10,455 nucleotides of DNA from JAZNOQ01 sp045589215 (lineage in GTDB: Bacteria; Bacillota; Clostridia; Oscillospirales; CAG-272). Positions 1 through 6,731 of the stretch are shown piece after piece; position 1 is the first letter of the stretch; each line of letters starts with the position of its first letter. The stretch lies in contig JAZNOQ010000009.1 of assembly GCA_045589215.1 (NCBI GenBank), positions 1 through 10,455 on the forward strand, written 5' to 3'. Position numbers and translations under genes: made by a program. The notes beneath the pieces are model-generated. The model searched no databases. It was not told the origin of the DNA and was given only the letters and a program-made list of their open reading frames with translations.

Positions 1-533
1 GCAACATCTGCCATGGTGGGGCCCAGTTCGCGGACATGGTCCATTCCCATCGCGGTGAGGATCGCAACCTCGGGCGCGTGGATGACATTGGTGGAGTCCA
101 GTTCGCCACCCATACCGACCTCCAGCACTACGATATCGCACTTGTGGCGTGCAAAGTAGAGCATAGCAAGGGCAGTAATCAGCTCGAACTCGGTCGGCTT
201 GTCCTCCATAGCATCCGCGATCGGGCGAACGTACTCGGTGAGGGCGGTGAGCTCCTCCTCGGAGATCATTTCCCCATCGATCATCATACGTTCGTTGAAG
301 TGCTTGATATACGGTGACGTGTATAGCCCTGTTTTGTAGCCTGCTTTTGTTAAAACGGACGAAAGCATCGCACAGACCGATCCCTTACCGTTCGTTCCCG
401 CAACGTGAATAAACTTTACCCGCTTTTGCGGATCTCCCATACGCTCGCACAGCATACGGATGCGCTCAAGCCCCGGCTTACAAAACGTCCAATTGATCGA
501 ATGGATATATTCGAGAGCCTCCTTATAGTTCAT
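1..533 (-). CDS. folC: Folylpolyglutamate synthase / dihydrofolate synthase, N-terminal part (cut by window edge)
   Basis: FolC adds glutamate residues to folates using ATP, which traps them in the cell and makes them good cofactors; some homologues also make dihydrofolate from dihydropteroate. About 177 residues are visible and the C-terminal half lies beyond position 1. The reverse strand reads an N-terminus of the Mur-ligase/FolC type: a P-loop AGTNGKGS at residues 45-52, a TEFE segment, and VGMGGELDSTN, which corresponds to the family motif VGxGGxxDxTN. I prefer the ATG at 533 to the in-frame ATG at 539, because AAAGGA sits directly against the latter but about 6 nt from the former. The SD overlaps the stop codon of the upstream folT gene (TGAAAGGA), so the two genes are probably translationally coupled and share the THF riboswitch upstream. 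Family assignment is secure; whether it also has dihydrofolate synthase activity cannot be told. Confidence 0.95.
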   Translation of the reverse strand, partial: MNYKEALEYIHSINWTFCKPGLERIRMLCERMGDPQKRVKFIHVAGTNGKGSVCAMLSSVLTKAGYKTGLYTSPYIKHFNERMMIDGEMISEEELTALTEYVRPIADAMEDKPTEFELITALAMLYFARHKCDIVVLEVGMGGELDSTNVIHAPEVAILTAMGMDHVRELGPTMADV

Positions 534-544
534 AAGCATTCCTT

Positions 545-1063
545 TCACAAGCGTTCAATCAACCGACAGAAGGATTTTCTGCGGAACAAAAAGCAAAGTA
601 AGAGTATTTCTATCAGTATAACGACAAGCTCGATCGGGATCCTCCACAGGATCGAAGGACCGAACCATTGATACAGTGCGATCGTTTTGATCACCATAGA
701 ACCGACAAAATGTGCAAGAAGATCTGCAACAAGGATCTGCACAGTACCTCGTTTCTTGATCAGAAACGGCACGATCCCCGCAACGACACCAACCATAAGT
801 GCCCCGAAATTGATCAGAGGATTCATCGCCTGCCCCGTTAAGATCCCCGCACAGAGATCCGAGACCGATCCGACAAGTCCACCGATGATCGGCCCGAAAA
901 GAATACCCGAAAGCACAACGGGCAAATTCTCAAACGTAATGCGAATGCCCGGAGCAAGATTGAAATTCTTACAAAACAGGCCGATGACAACGCCCATAGC
1001 GGCAAGCATCGCGGCAAGCACAAGCGATTTCACGCTCGGGAAAACGAAAGATTTGCGACTCAT
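545..1063 (-). CDS. folT: Folate-specific ECF transporter S component (FolT)
   Basis: FolT is the membrane substrate-binding subunit that works with a shared energy-coupling module (EcfT plus two ATPases) to import folates. The 172-residue protein has the usual S-component length and about six hydrophobic segments. It contains a folate-family-like stretch around residues 41-75 (RITFENLPVVLSG, then FGPIIGGLVGSVSDL) and a short basic C-terminus. I chose the ATG at 1063 because a full AAGGAGGT lies at 1073-1080; the same frame is open to 1216, but that extension is soluble-looking and covers the riboswitch. Substrate specificity is supported by two independent facts: a THF riboswitch lies in its leader and folC follows immediately. 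The ECF module genes are not in this window. Regulation is expected to be repression when tetrahydrofolate is plentiful. Confidence 0.92.
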   Translation of the reverse strand: MSRKSFVFPSVKSLVLAAMLAAMGVVIGLFCKNFNLAPGIRITFENLPVVLSGILFGPIIGGLVGSVSDLCAGILTGQAMNPLINFGALMVGVVAGIVPFLIKKRGTVQILVADLLAHFVGSMVIKTIALYQWFGPSILWRIPIELVVILIEILLLCFLFRRKSFCRLIERL

Positions 1064-1073
1064 TAAAAAAATA

Positions 1074-1106
1074 CCTCCTTCCGCACACCATATGGCAGGA
1101 AAGAAG
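1074..1106 (-). promoter_or_regulatory. SD-sequestering hairpin of folT (riboswitch expression platform)
   Basis: On the minus strand CUUCUUUCC (1106-1098) can pair along all nine positions, some as G-U, with GGAAGGAGG (1082-1074), which contains the folT ribosome binding site. The loop itself contains a CCAUAUGG palindrome. No U-run follows, so this fits translational rather than transcriptional control. It lies about 30 nt downstream of the riboswitch aptamer. The pairing is seen in the sequence; its ligand dependence is inferred. Confidence 0.6.
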
Positions 1107-1135
1107 CTGAAACCGTCTTTTCTTTTTTGCCCTAT

Positions 1136-1241
1136 GAAGCGGGATGCAAAATGCAAACCGCAATCCCGAAAAGCCGAGATCTTCGTCCGTCGGGCAACTC
1201 CCCGTCCCGATGGCACTTGACGCCTGCATTTTTACTCTTCC
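1136..1241 (-). ncRNA. Tetrahydrofolate (THF) riboswitch aptamer
   Basis: The minus strand matches the class I THF aptamer as I recall it. The 5' GGAAGAGUA (1241-1233) forms P1 through GAAG pairing with CUUC (1139-1136). P2 is a perfect 8-bp helix, AAAAUGCA (1232-1225) with UGCAUUUU (1155-1148). Next comes the conserved GCGUCAAGUGCC (1223-1212). P3 is CCAUCGGG (1213-1206) with CCCGACGG (1194-1187), with one mismatch, capped by a loop containing GGGGAGUUG. The 3' joining segment reads GCAUCCCG, and its UCCC can pair with GGGA in the P3 loop as the known pseudoknot does. It sits in the leader of folT-folC, the expected target. Confidence 0.93.
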
Positions 1242-1288
1242 AAACAATAATTTTCTGCCGAAGAAAAGGATTTCTCCTCGACAAGTAC

Positions 1289-1317
1289 ATTATACCCCTT
1301 CTCTATTTATTTGTCAA
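1289..1317 (-). promoter_or_regulatory. Sigma-A promoter of the folT-folC unit
   Basis: The minus strand has a perfect TTGACA (1317-1312), a 17-nt spacer and a perfect TATAAT (1294-1289). Transcription should start near 1282, giving a leader of about 220 nt that contains the whole THF aptamer. Confidence 0.93.
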
Positions 1318-1405
1318 GAGGGCTACGAAAAATCCGTTCGCAAAATAAGAGGTCGATCTTCCGAAAAAACCATCAAAAAAAACGGTATGAAAATTTCTGC
1401 AGCAA

Positions 1406-1435
1406 TTGACAAAATCCCTTTATAAATGGTATAAT
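1406..1435 (+). promoter_or_regulatory. Sigma-A promoter of the 1488-1910 membrane protein gene
   Basis: TTGACA (1406-1411) and TATAAT (1430-1435) are separated by 18 nt. The start is expected near 1442, leaving a short leader with AAAGGAGG at 1473-1480. It is divergent from the folT promoter; the -35 boxes are about 90 bp apart. The DNA between them (1318-1405) is A-rich and I see no gene or clear operator in it. Confidence 0.9.
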
Positions 1436-1487
1436 AATCACACGATTTCGTTGATCCGACGCTTACAGACAGAAAGGAGGGTTCGGA

Positions 1488-1910
1488 ATGCGCTTTTTGA
1501 AGAGCCTTACAAAAGAAAAGGTCAAATCGTGGCTGAAGAAGCTTTTTCAGCTTCTTTTTAATCCGCGCCTCCTTCTCTGTCTTTTCATCGCGTGGATGAT
1601 CACAAACGGTTGGAGCTATGTTTTGCTTGCCTTCGGGATCTTTTTTCGGATCACCTGGATGCAAGCGGTGTCAGGTGCCTATCTCAGTCTTTTATGGATC
1701 CCCTTCACCCCCGAAAAGATCCTCACCGTAGCGATCGCGATCTTTCTCCTCCGCGTCCTTTTTCCAAAAGACGAGAAAACACTCGGAGTTCTCCGAGAGA
1801 TGTTCGAAAGAGAGCGAACGAAGCACCGTGAAGCAAAAGAAAAGCGTAAGGAACGAAAGAATGGCAGAAAGAACTCCCAAGCCACAGAAGAAAATACCGA
1901 TCAAAAATAA
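1488..1910 (+). CDS. Small membrane protein of unknown function with charged C-terminal tail
   Basis: I do not recognise a named family for this 140-residue protein. A basic N-terminus (residues 1-26, many Lys/Arg) precedes a hydrophobic stretch at about 27-52 rich in aromatic residues (around FIAWMITNGWSYV). A second, weaker stretch lies at about 58-73, followed by a turn with WIPFTPEK and a third segment at about 77-92. Residues 94-140 are hydrophilic, with a run of alternating Glu, Arg and Lys that looks helical and possibly coiled, ending in an Asn/Gln/Glu-rich tail. The start is well supported: AAAGGAGG lies 7 nt upstream of the ATG and a consensus promoter precedes it. It is a single-gene unit ending in a strong hairpin. 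The core feels like a conserved Firmicutes family, but that is memory and not a search result. Confidence 0.85.
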   Translation: MRFLKSLTKEKVKSWLKKLFQLLFNPRLLLCLFIAWMITNGWSYVLLAFGIFFRITWMQAVSGAYLSLLWIPFTPEKILTVAIAIFLLRVLFPKDEKTLGVLREMFERERTKHREAKEKRKERKNGRKNSQATEENTDQK

Positions 1911-1955
1911 GGGCGAACGTAACGAGACCTGTTACGACGCCCTATTTATTCTTTA
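1910..1955. terminator. Bidirectional terminator between convergent genes
   Basis: GGGCG (1911-1915) pairs with CGCCC, and CGTAAC pairs with GTTACG inside it, with a small internal bulge and loop GAGACCT. On the plus strand a T-rich run (1943-1953) follows. On the minus strand the sequence after the hairpin is TTATTTTTG. It can therefore end both the 1488-1910 gene and the MATE gene. Confidence 0.8.
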
Positions 1956-3356
1956 GTCCCTCACAGCTTCTTCATTCGAAACGAGCTGATTTGCCCAAGT
2001 TCCCTTCTTCAAAAGATATGCGGCAAGGACACATTTCGTTGCTTCTGCCGCCTGACCGACAATAAAAACTGTGTGAATTCCAAGATCGGTAAAATATGCA
2101 AGGATCGCCGTGATCGGCACCACGATCAGCCACATATAGCCGCTGTCGAGCAAGAAGGTGATGAGGACCTTTCCACCCGTTCGGAGTGTGAAATAAGACG
2201 CATGCGCGTATGCACAAAGCGGCATCGTGATCGCGGAAACCAGGATCATAAATACTGCGATATCACGCACAGCAGCAGTCGGCTCGTATAGCCACGTATA
2301 AGGAGCCGCGATCACGGAAAGGATAACTCCCATTCCCGTCGCACAGAGGACCGAGAAGAAGATCATTCTTCGGTTTGTGTCCTTTGCCTCTTCAAGCTTT
2401 CCCGCTCCGAGAAGATTTCCGACCACGATCCCGATCGATGAACCGAGCGCGAGATAGACGACGTTGAAGAGATTGACGATCGTTGAATTGATGTTCTGCG
2501 CCGCAACAACGTCAAGCCCTCTCGTGGAAAAGCACTGATTTCGCATTGTGACGGAAAGCGACCAGAAAAGCTCGTTGAACATCAGGGGAAGTCCCGTCAT
2601 AAAGATCCTTCGGAAGAGCGTGCGCGGAATGCGGAAGGATCGAAACGCGCCTATGAGATACGGACACTTATCGGTATGCGTATGCCCCCATATTACGAGA
2701 ACGAAAAGCTCCACAAAGCGCGAAATGACCGTAGCGATCGCTGCTCCGACCACACCGAGCGCGGGAAAGCCAAAGTATCCGAAGATCAAAAGAATATTTA
2801 ACACAAAATTCGTAACCACCGCCGCGATGCTCGCGATCATCGGAAGTACTGCCTGCCCCGTCTCTCGCATATTGGATGCGTACACCTGCGATAGTGCGTA
2901 CGGAACCATTCCGACCAAAATCACAGTCAAATATTCCTTGCCGCGCTCCAGCGTCAAAGCAAGATCTCCCTCCGTGCTTCCGTCGTGCAAAAAGAGTGAG
3001 ATCAGTGTGTCGTCAAACACGGCAAATACCGCGACCGCGCAAAGTGCTACCACCACGTTCGCGAGGAACTTGAAGCGGAAGGTATCCCGCACACCCTCGT
3101 TGTCTCCGAAGCCGTGGTACTGCGCCGTAAATATTCCCGCGGCAGACACTGCGCCAAAGATCAGAATGTTAAAAACGAAAATAAACTGATTGACGATCGA
3201 AACGCCCGACATCTCTTCCGTGCCGAGCGTACCAACCATAATATTATCAAGAAGGCTGACAAAATTCGTGATCCCGTTTTGCACCATGATCGGGAGCGAG
3301 ATCCCGAGAACGGTTCGATAAAACACTTTATCACCGATATATCTTTTGAGAAACAT
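1953..3356 (-). CDS. MATE-family multidrug/cation antiporter
   Basis: The 467-residue protein has the length and layout of MATE exporters, which expel cationic drugs or metabolites in exchange for Na+ or H+. It shows about twelve hydrophobic segments in two similar halves. The N-terminal half includes LLDNIMVGTLG near residue 35 (a typical MATE signature) and SAAGIFTAQYHG near 71-82. The second half begins around residue 250 with MTGLPLMFNELFWS and includes GIVVGNLLGAGK near 320. It ends with a short soluble tail. AAGGA lies 9 nt upstream of the ATG at 3356. It is separated from tadA by 53 nt in which I find no terminator or promoter, so it is probably the last gene of the CPBP-tadA-MATE operon. 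The substrate cannot be predicted; it might be annotated as a polysaccharide or drug exporter, but MATE fits best. Confidence 0.93.
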   Translation of the reverse strand: MFLKRYIGDKVFYRTVLGISLPIMVQNGITNFVSLLDNIMVGTLGTEEMSGVSIVNQFIFVFNILIFGAVSAAGIFTAQYHGFGDNEGVRDTFRFKFLANVVVALCAVAVFAVFDDTLISLFLHDGSTEGDLALTLERGKEYLTVILVGMVPYALSQVYASNMRETGQAVLPMIASIAAVVTNFVLNILLIFGYFGFPALGVVGAAIATVISRFVELFVLVIWGHTHTDKCPYLIGAFRSFRIPRTLFRRIFMTGLPLMFNELFWSLSVTMRNQCFSTRGLDVVAAQNINSTIVNLFNVVYLALGSSIGIVVGNLLGAGKLEEAKDTNRRMIFFSVLCATGMGVILSVIAAPYTWLYEPTAAVRDIAVFMILVSAITMPLCAYAHASYFTLRTGGKVLITFLLDSGYMWLIVVPITAILAYFTDLGIHTVFIVGQAAEATKCVLAAYLLKKGTWANQLVSNEEAVRD

Positions 3357-3409
3357 AGTAAGGCATCCTTTTTACAGCTCTATCAAGTCACGCACAAGGC
3401 GTCGCGCGA

Positions 3410-3895
3410 TCATTCGCTTTTTTCGCGTTTTTCCCGAAAGAAGCGTGTCAGAATGGCTCCGCATTCATTTTCGAGGAGACCGCCGCAGACCGACGGTGTA
3501 AACGGAAGTGGGTATCGTGTGATCCTCATCACACTGGAGATAGCTCCCATCGAGGCATCCGAAGCCCCGAATACCACGCGGGGGATGCGCGCATTAATGA
3601 TCGCCCCCGCACACATCGGGCATGGCTCGAGCGTTACGTATAAGGTACAGCCCTCAAGCCGCCAACCACGCAGCTTCTCGCATGCAGAGCTGATCGCGGT
3701 CACCTCGGCGTGAGCAATCGCGCTGAATGCGGTTTCACGCGTATTGTGGGCGCGCGCAATGATCTCGCCGTCCCGCACCAAGATCGCGCCTACGGGAACC
3801 TCGTGAAGGGCATATGCGATCTCCGCCTCCTTCAAGGCCTCCTTCATGTATTCGACGTCTTCGCTCGAAAAGGCACTGCTTACAAATGAATTCAA
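3410..3895 (-). CDS. tadA: tRNA-specific adenosine deaminase (wobble A34 to inosine)
   Basis: TadA converts adenosine to inosine at the wobble position of tRNA-Arg(ACG), allowing one tRNA to read several codons. The 161-residue protein has the zinc deaminase motif: HAE at 62-64 (His zinc ligand, Glu proton shuttle) and PCPMC at 91-95 (two Cys ligands). N51 lies in HNTRE, where the family has a substrate-binding Asn. The usual C-terminal helix region follows. The start is TTG at 3895, inside the TTGA that also holds the stop of the upstream CPBP gene (4-nt overlap). GGGAGGT sits 5-6 nt upstream, which supports this unusual start. A Met at residue 17 would give a shorter form but lacks a comparable SD. 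It is translationally coupled to the CPBP gene. Confidence 0.95.
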   Translation of the reverse strand: MNSFVSSAFSSEDVEYMKEALKEAEIAYALHEVPVGAILVRDGEIIARAHNTRETAFSAIAHAEVTAISSACEKLRGWRLEGCTLYVTLEPCPMCAGAIINARIPRVVFGASDASMGAISSVMRITRYPLPFTPSVCGGLLENECGAILTRFFREKREKSE

Positions 3896-4896
3896 AACGC
3901 ACCTCCCATGATAAAGAACATAATATTCCCCATTTGTAAGAGCGTAAGAACGATAAAAACAATGATCGTCGGAGAGAAGAAGAAACGGATCTTTCGCACG
4001 GGATCGACCGCGATTCTCTGATATCCCTCTGCTTCGGGAAGCGTGCGCTCGAATACTCCGTTTTCAAAATCAGGCGTTTTCGAAAAGCTCTTTCTGCGAA
4101 GAAGCAAGAGAGAGATCGCACCGACAGCGAGGAGAAAGAGCCCTCCCTGCAAAAGGAACAGAAGCCACTCCCCCTCGTATCCGAGACGGAAGGAAAGCCA
4201 TTCAAGAAAAACGCTGAAGGCATTGTTCAGAATGTGAACAAGCATACTGCAGAAGATCGACTCGGTATATACATAGATCAGTCCGAGCACGATCCCCGCC
4301 ATCGTCGTATAAAACATCTGAAACGGATTCTGATGCATCAAACCAAACAGGAAGGAGCTAGCAATGATCGCACCCGTTTTTCCGTACGGTAGCAGATTTT
4401 CAAGGATCATACCGCGAAAAAGAAGCTCCTCACAGATCCCGGGAACAAGCGCAGTCACGAAAAGGCTCAGAACGACCTTATAAGGCTCGGAATAATCACT
4501 CGTAATAAAGATCGATTCAATGTCAACGTCGGGAGAGATAAGGGGCTCGATCAAGAGACTGTTGACCGTCGCACAAAGAAAGACCGTCGCGATCGAAGCA
4601 ACGATGATAAGCGGCGTATCGGCAGTAAGTCGCAGAGACAACCGCATCGGCTCCCGCTCCTTCCCCTTTGAGATCATGCGGAAGAACAGCACGGGGAACG
4701 TGAAGGAAGCGAAATACGCGATTCCGTAGAGAAGCTCATTTACAATATAGCCCGTGCGTTCGCCAAACGCTGCTGAAAAGACCGTGTTGAAGTCAAGATA
4801 AAGACTTTGGGATACCGTGATCAGTGCGAGAAAAACGAGAAGACTTGCACCGATCCTTGTCATTAGGCTTTTATATTTGCTTTCATTTTGTTCCAT
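3892..4896 (-). CDS. CPBP (Abi/CAAX protease-like) intramembrane metalloprotease
   Basis: This 334-residue integral membrane protein carries all three CPBP family motifs. EELLFRG at 156-162 is the EExxxR motif with catalytic Glu, FGLMH at 184-188 is FxxxH, and HILNN at 221-225 is HxxxN. Eight or so hydrophobic segments surround them. Beyond the protease core there is a soluble stretch (about 268-305) and a last hydrophobic segment before the C-terminus. The family includes eukaryotic CAAX proteases and bacterial proteins linked to bacteriocin self-immunity, but no bacteriocin gene is nearby, so the substrate is unknown. It is the first gene of an operon with tadA and the MATE exporter, transcribed from the consensus promoter at 4946-4974. 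GGGAG lies about 9 nt upstream of the ATG at 4896. Confidence 0.93.
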   Translation of the reverse strand: MEQNESKYKSLMTRIGASLLVFLALITVSQSLYLDFNTVFSAAFGERTGYIVNELLYGIAYFASFTFPVLFFRMISKGKEREPMRLSLRLTADTPLIIVASIATVFLCATVNSLLIEPLISPDVDIESIFITSDYSEPYKVVLSLFVTALVPGICEELLFRGMILENLLPYGKTGAIIASSFLFGLMHQNPFQMFYTTMAGIVLGLIYVYTESIFCSMLVHILNNAFSVFLEWLSFRLGYEGEWLLFLLQGGLFLLAVGAISLLLLRRKSFSKTPDFENGVFERTLPEAEGYQRIAVDPVRKIRFFFSPTIIVFIVLTLLQMGNIMFFIMGGAF

Positions 4897-4945
4897 ATCC
4901 CGTTCTCCCTTTCACATTCGCATCTCGTAAGGATCATACGGATAT

Positions 4946-4974
4946 ATTATATCGCGTCTCTCTTCATTTGTCAA
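4946..4974 (-). promoter_or_regulatory. Sigma-A promoter of the CPBP-tadA-MATE operon
   Basis: The minus strand has TTGACA (4974-4969), a 17-nt spacer and TATAAT (4951-4946), both perfect. The leader is short (about 40 nt) and shows no strong structure. Confidence 0.93.
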
Positions 4975-4988
4975 TTCATATCGCCCGA

Positions 4989-5012
4989 AAGTTTACAAGT
5001 TTATAAAGTTTT
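4989..5012 (+). repeat. Three tandem 8-bp direct repeats upstream of the amidase gene
   Basis: AAGTTTAC (4989-4996), AAGTTTAT (4997-5004) and AAAGTTTT (5005-5012) follow each other with an exact 8-bp period, in the divergent region between the CPBP and amidase genes. The rest of this region (4975-5095) also has palindromes CTTATAAG (5015-5022) and GAATATATTC (5047-5056). The role is unknown; such short A/T-rich repeats can arise by chance. Confidence 0.4.
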
Positions 5013-5022
5013 CGCTTATAAG
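4992..5022 (+). promoter_or_regulatory. Weak candidate promoter of the CwlD-like amidase
   Basis: TTTACA (4992-4997) and TATAAG (5017-5022) resemble sigma-A boxes but are 19 nt apart, and both are imperfect. All other promoters in the window are near-perfect, so this gene may instead use another sigma factor. I could not identify a convincing sporulation-type promoter. Confidence 0.25.
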
Positions 5023-5095
5023 TATGTCCTATTTTTCCGTGTGAAAGAATATATTCGTACAGCAAGCTTCAAAAAGAGACTCGGAGGTCGGCTGT

Positions 5096-5905
5096 ATGAA
5101 TGTATCGGAACGCAAAAAGTACGAGAATCATCCCATCGGAATGACGCTGAAATTCATCTTATTCGTTCTCATCTTCGCTCTCACCACAATTATGATCGAA
5201 ACTGTGTTCGGGCATTTTCTCGCCACCTTCGGGCAACGCGATAACACCGTTTCGGTCAACGGAGAAAGCGATTCGTCACTTCCCTCTCGCATCGTGATCC
5301 TCGACGCGGGGCACGGCGGTGAGGACGGCGGAGCTTCCTCAAAAAGCGGCATTCGCGAAAAGGATCTGAACCTTTCGGTTTCACTTCTTCTCGCCGACTA
5401 TCTCCGCGCAAGCGGCACGGAGGTTCTCCTGACAAGAGACAGCGACCGCTTGCTGTACGATCCGAACGACGATTACGAGGGGAGAAAAAAGGTGCTCGAC
5501 CTCAAGGCGCGTCTCGAAATTGCCGAAGAAGTCGCCGCCGAGCACCCCGGAATAGAGGTCCTGTTCGTCAGTATTCATATGAATTCCTACCCATCGGATC
5601 ACGTCAGCGGGCTTCAGGTCTGGTATTCCCCGAACGCATCGGAAGCGTCCTCTAGTCTTGCCAAAAAAATTCAAGAGACAACACAAGCACTTCTCCAGCC
5701 CGACAATCATCGCAAGGTCAAGGAGGCAGGCAGTAACATTTATCTGCTCGACCGTCTTGAGATCCCGTCGGTCCTCGTAGAATGCGGATTTCTTTCAAAC
5801 GAGCACGAGGCTCTGCTTCTCTCCGACGCCTCGTATCAAAAAAAGCTCGCGTTTACGCTTTTTACGGCAATTATGAACTATTCCTCCATAGAGGACGTTT
5901 CGTAG
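5096..5905 (+). CDS. cwlD: N-acetylmuramoyl-L-alanine amidase, CwlD-like (Amidase_3)
   Basis: Amidase_3 enzymes cut the bond between muramic acid and the stem peptide of peptidoglycan; CwlD does so in spore cortex as a step to muramic-delta-lactam. The 269-residue protein has a cytosolic N-terminus, one membrane anchor at about 17-38, and an outer catalytic domain from about residue 65. Zinc ligands are H73 (in DAGHGGEDGGA), E88 (in REKDLNL) and H161 (in SIHMNS). The catalytic Glu is E239 in VECGFLSN. Features that favour CwlD over autolysins are the DLKARLEIAEE segment, the IYLLDRLEIPSVLVE stretch, and a single domain without SH3 or LysM repeats. GGAGG lies 8 nt before the ATG. The gene lacks a clear sigma-A promoter and overlaps pgeF by 28 bp tail to tail. 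The family is certain; the CwlD role is likely but not proven. Confidence 0.9.
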   Translation: MNVSERKKYENHPIGMTLKFILFVLIFALTTIMIETVFGHFLATFGQRDNTVSVNGESDSSLPSRIVILDAGHGGEDGGASSKSGIREKDLNLSVSLLLADYLRASGTEVLLTRDSDRLLYDPNDDYEGRKKVLDLKARLEIAEEVAAEHPGIEVLFVSIHMNSYPSDHVSGLQVWYSPNASEASSSLAKKIQETTQALLQPDNHRKVKEAGSNIYLLDRLEIPSVLVECGFLSNEHEALLLSDASYQKKLAFTLFTAIMNYSSIEDVS

Positions 5906-6714
5906 TGCGGAAGTGCGATCACAGAAAGCATCGTCCCCCTCACACCTTTCGAATAACGGTGTGAGAAAAAGAGGTCGGGACGGCAGGCGGTACATTCGTC
6001 CGATACGTCGATGTTTGAGGGCAAAACGCCCGAGCGGATCAGAACGCGGCGGTTGATCTCCTTCAGATCCGCGGTGTATTTATCCACACCGCGCAGTCGG
6101 AACGTACCCGAGAGGAATTCCTCACCGAATTCCGAAACAAACGTATCCCGAAACGCCGCATCCACCTCGTAACAGCACCCTCCGATGGCAGGACCTATCG
6201 CAGCACGGATCCGTTCCCGCGGGACTCCCATTGAAGAGAGCTCCTCCACCCCGTGCGCTGCGATCCGAAGGACGGTTCCGCGCCATCCCGCGTGGAGTGC
6301 CGCAACAGCCACGGGCTTCCCACCTTTATCAACGCCGCACAGTAGGATCGGAACACAGTCCGCCGTTTTCACGCCAAGCACTACCGTAGAGTCCGCAGTA
6401 CAGTATCCGTCTGCCGTTCGGACGGTTCTTTTTCTATACCCCTCGCCCCGATCGTTGCGCGTGACGCGTATTACGTCACATCCGTGCACCTGCGGAAGCG
6501 AAATGATCGAATCCGAGGAAACACCGATGGCATCTGCAAAGCGGTCAAGATTTTCGAGAACGGTCTCGTCATCATCCCCGCGTCCGAACGCCAGATTTAA
6601 TGCCCTTGTGTGCGGTTTTTCGCTCACACCGCCGATCCGCGTCGCAAAACCGTGCGGACAGGGTAAAAGCGCGGAGCGAAAAAATTTCACCCCGTTTTTT
6701 TCATATAGCTTCAT
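5878..6714 (-). CDS. pgeF: Purine nucleoside phosphorylase, YlmD/PgeF laccase-domain family
   Basis: Members of this family (formerly DUF152 or polyphenol oxidase) bind zinc or copper and phosphorolyse or deaminate adenosine, inosine and related nucleosides; E. coli PgeF (YfiH) also edits peptidoglycan precursors. Counting from the upstream ATG at 6726, the expected metal ligands are present: H81 in LPQVHG, C124 in KTADC and H145 in AALHAGWRG. The family motif AIGPAIGGCCYEV and the late FSHRYSKGVRG are also present. I prefer the ATG at 6714 (278 residues), because GGAG lies 6-7 nt upstream of it, whereas the ATG at 6726 has no SD. A hairpin terminator lies only 18 nt upstream of the start and no promoter is visible in the gap, so expression may depend on read-through. 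The C-terminal coding end overlaps cwlD. Confidence 0.93.
   Translation of the reverse strand: MKLYEKNGVKFFRSALLPCPHGFATRIGGVSEKPHTRALNLAFGRGDDDETVLENLDRFADAIGVSSDSIISLPQVHGCDVIRVTRNDRGEGYRKRTVRTADGYCTADSTVVLGVKTADCVPILLCGVDKGGKPVAVAALHAGWRGTVLRIAAHGVEELSSMGVPRERIRAAIGPAIGGCCYEVDAAFRDTFVSEFGEEFLSGTFRLRGVDKYTADLKEINRRVLIRSGVLPSNIDVSDECTACRPDLFFSHRYSKGVRGTMLSVIALPHYETSSMEE
5939..5965 (+). other. Perfect 8-bp inverted repeat just past cwlD, inside pgeF
   Basis: CTCACACC (5939-5946) pairs perfectly with GGTGTGAG (5958-5965) around an 11-nt loop, 33 nt after the cwlD stop codon. On the plus strand it is followed by A residues and not T, so it is not a classical terminator. It falls on codons for the conserved SHRYSKGVR stretch of PgeF and could be chance. 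It might protect the cwlD mRNA end. Confidence 0.35.
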
Positions 6715-6731
6715 TTCGGTCTCCATTTCTC

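Noticed and set aside
1064..1216. Longer folT frame beginning at 1216
   Set aside because: The extra 51 residues are not membrane-like, have no SD and would run through the riboswitch; the start at 1063 has a complete SD.
2548..3189. Long plus-strand open frame of 213 codons opposite the MATE gene
   Set aside because: No SD or promoter, Ser/Thr/Lys/Arg-rich composition typical of an antisense shadow, and the MATE gene on the other strand is clearly real.
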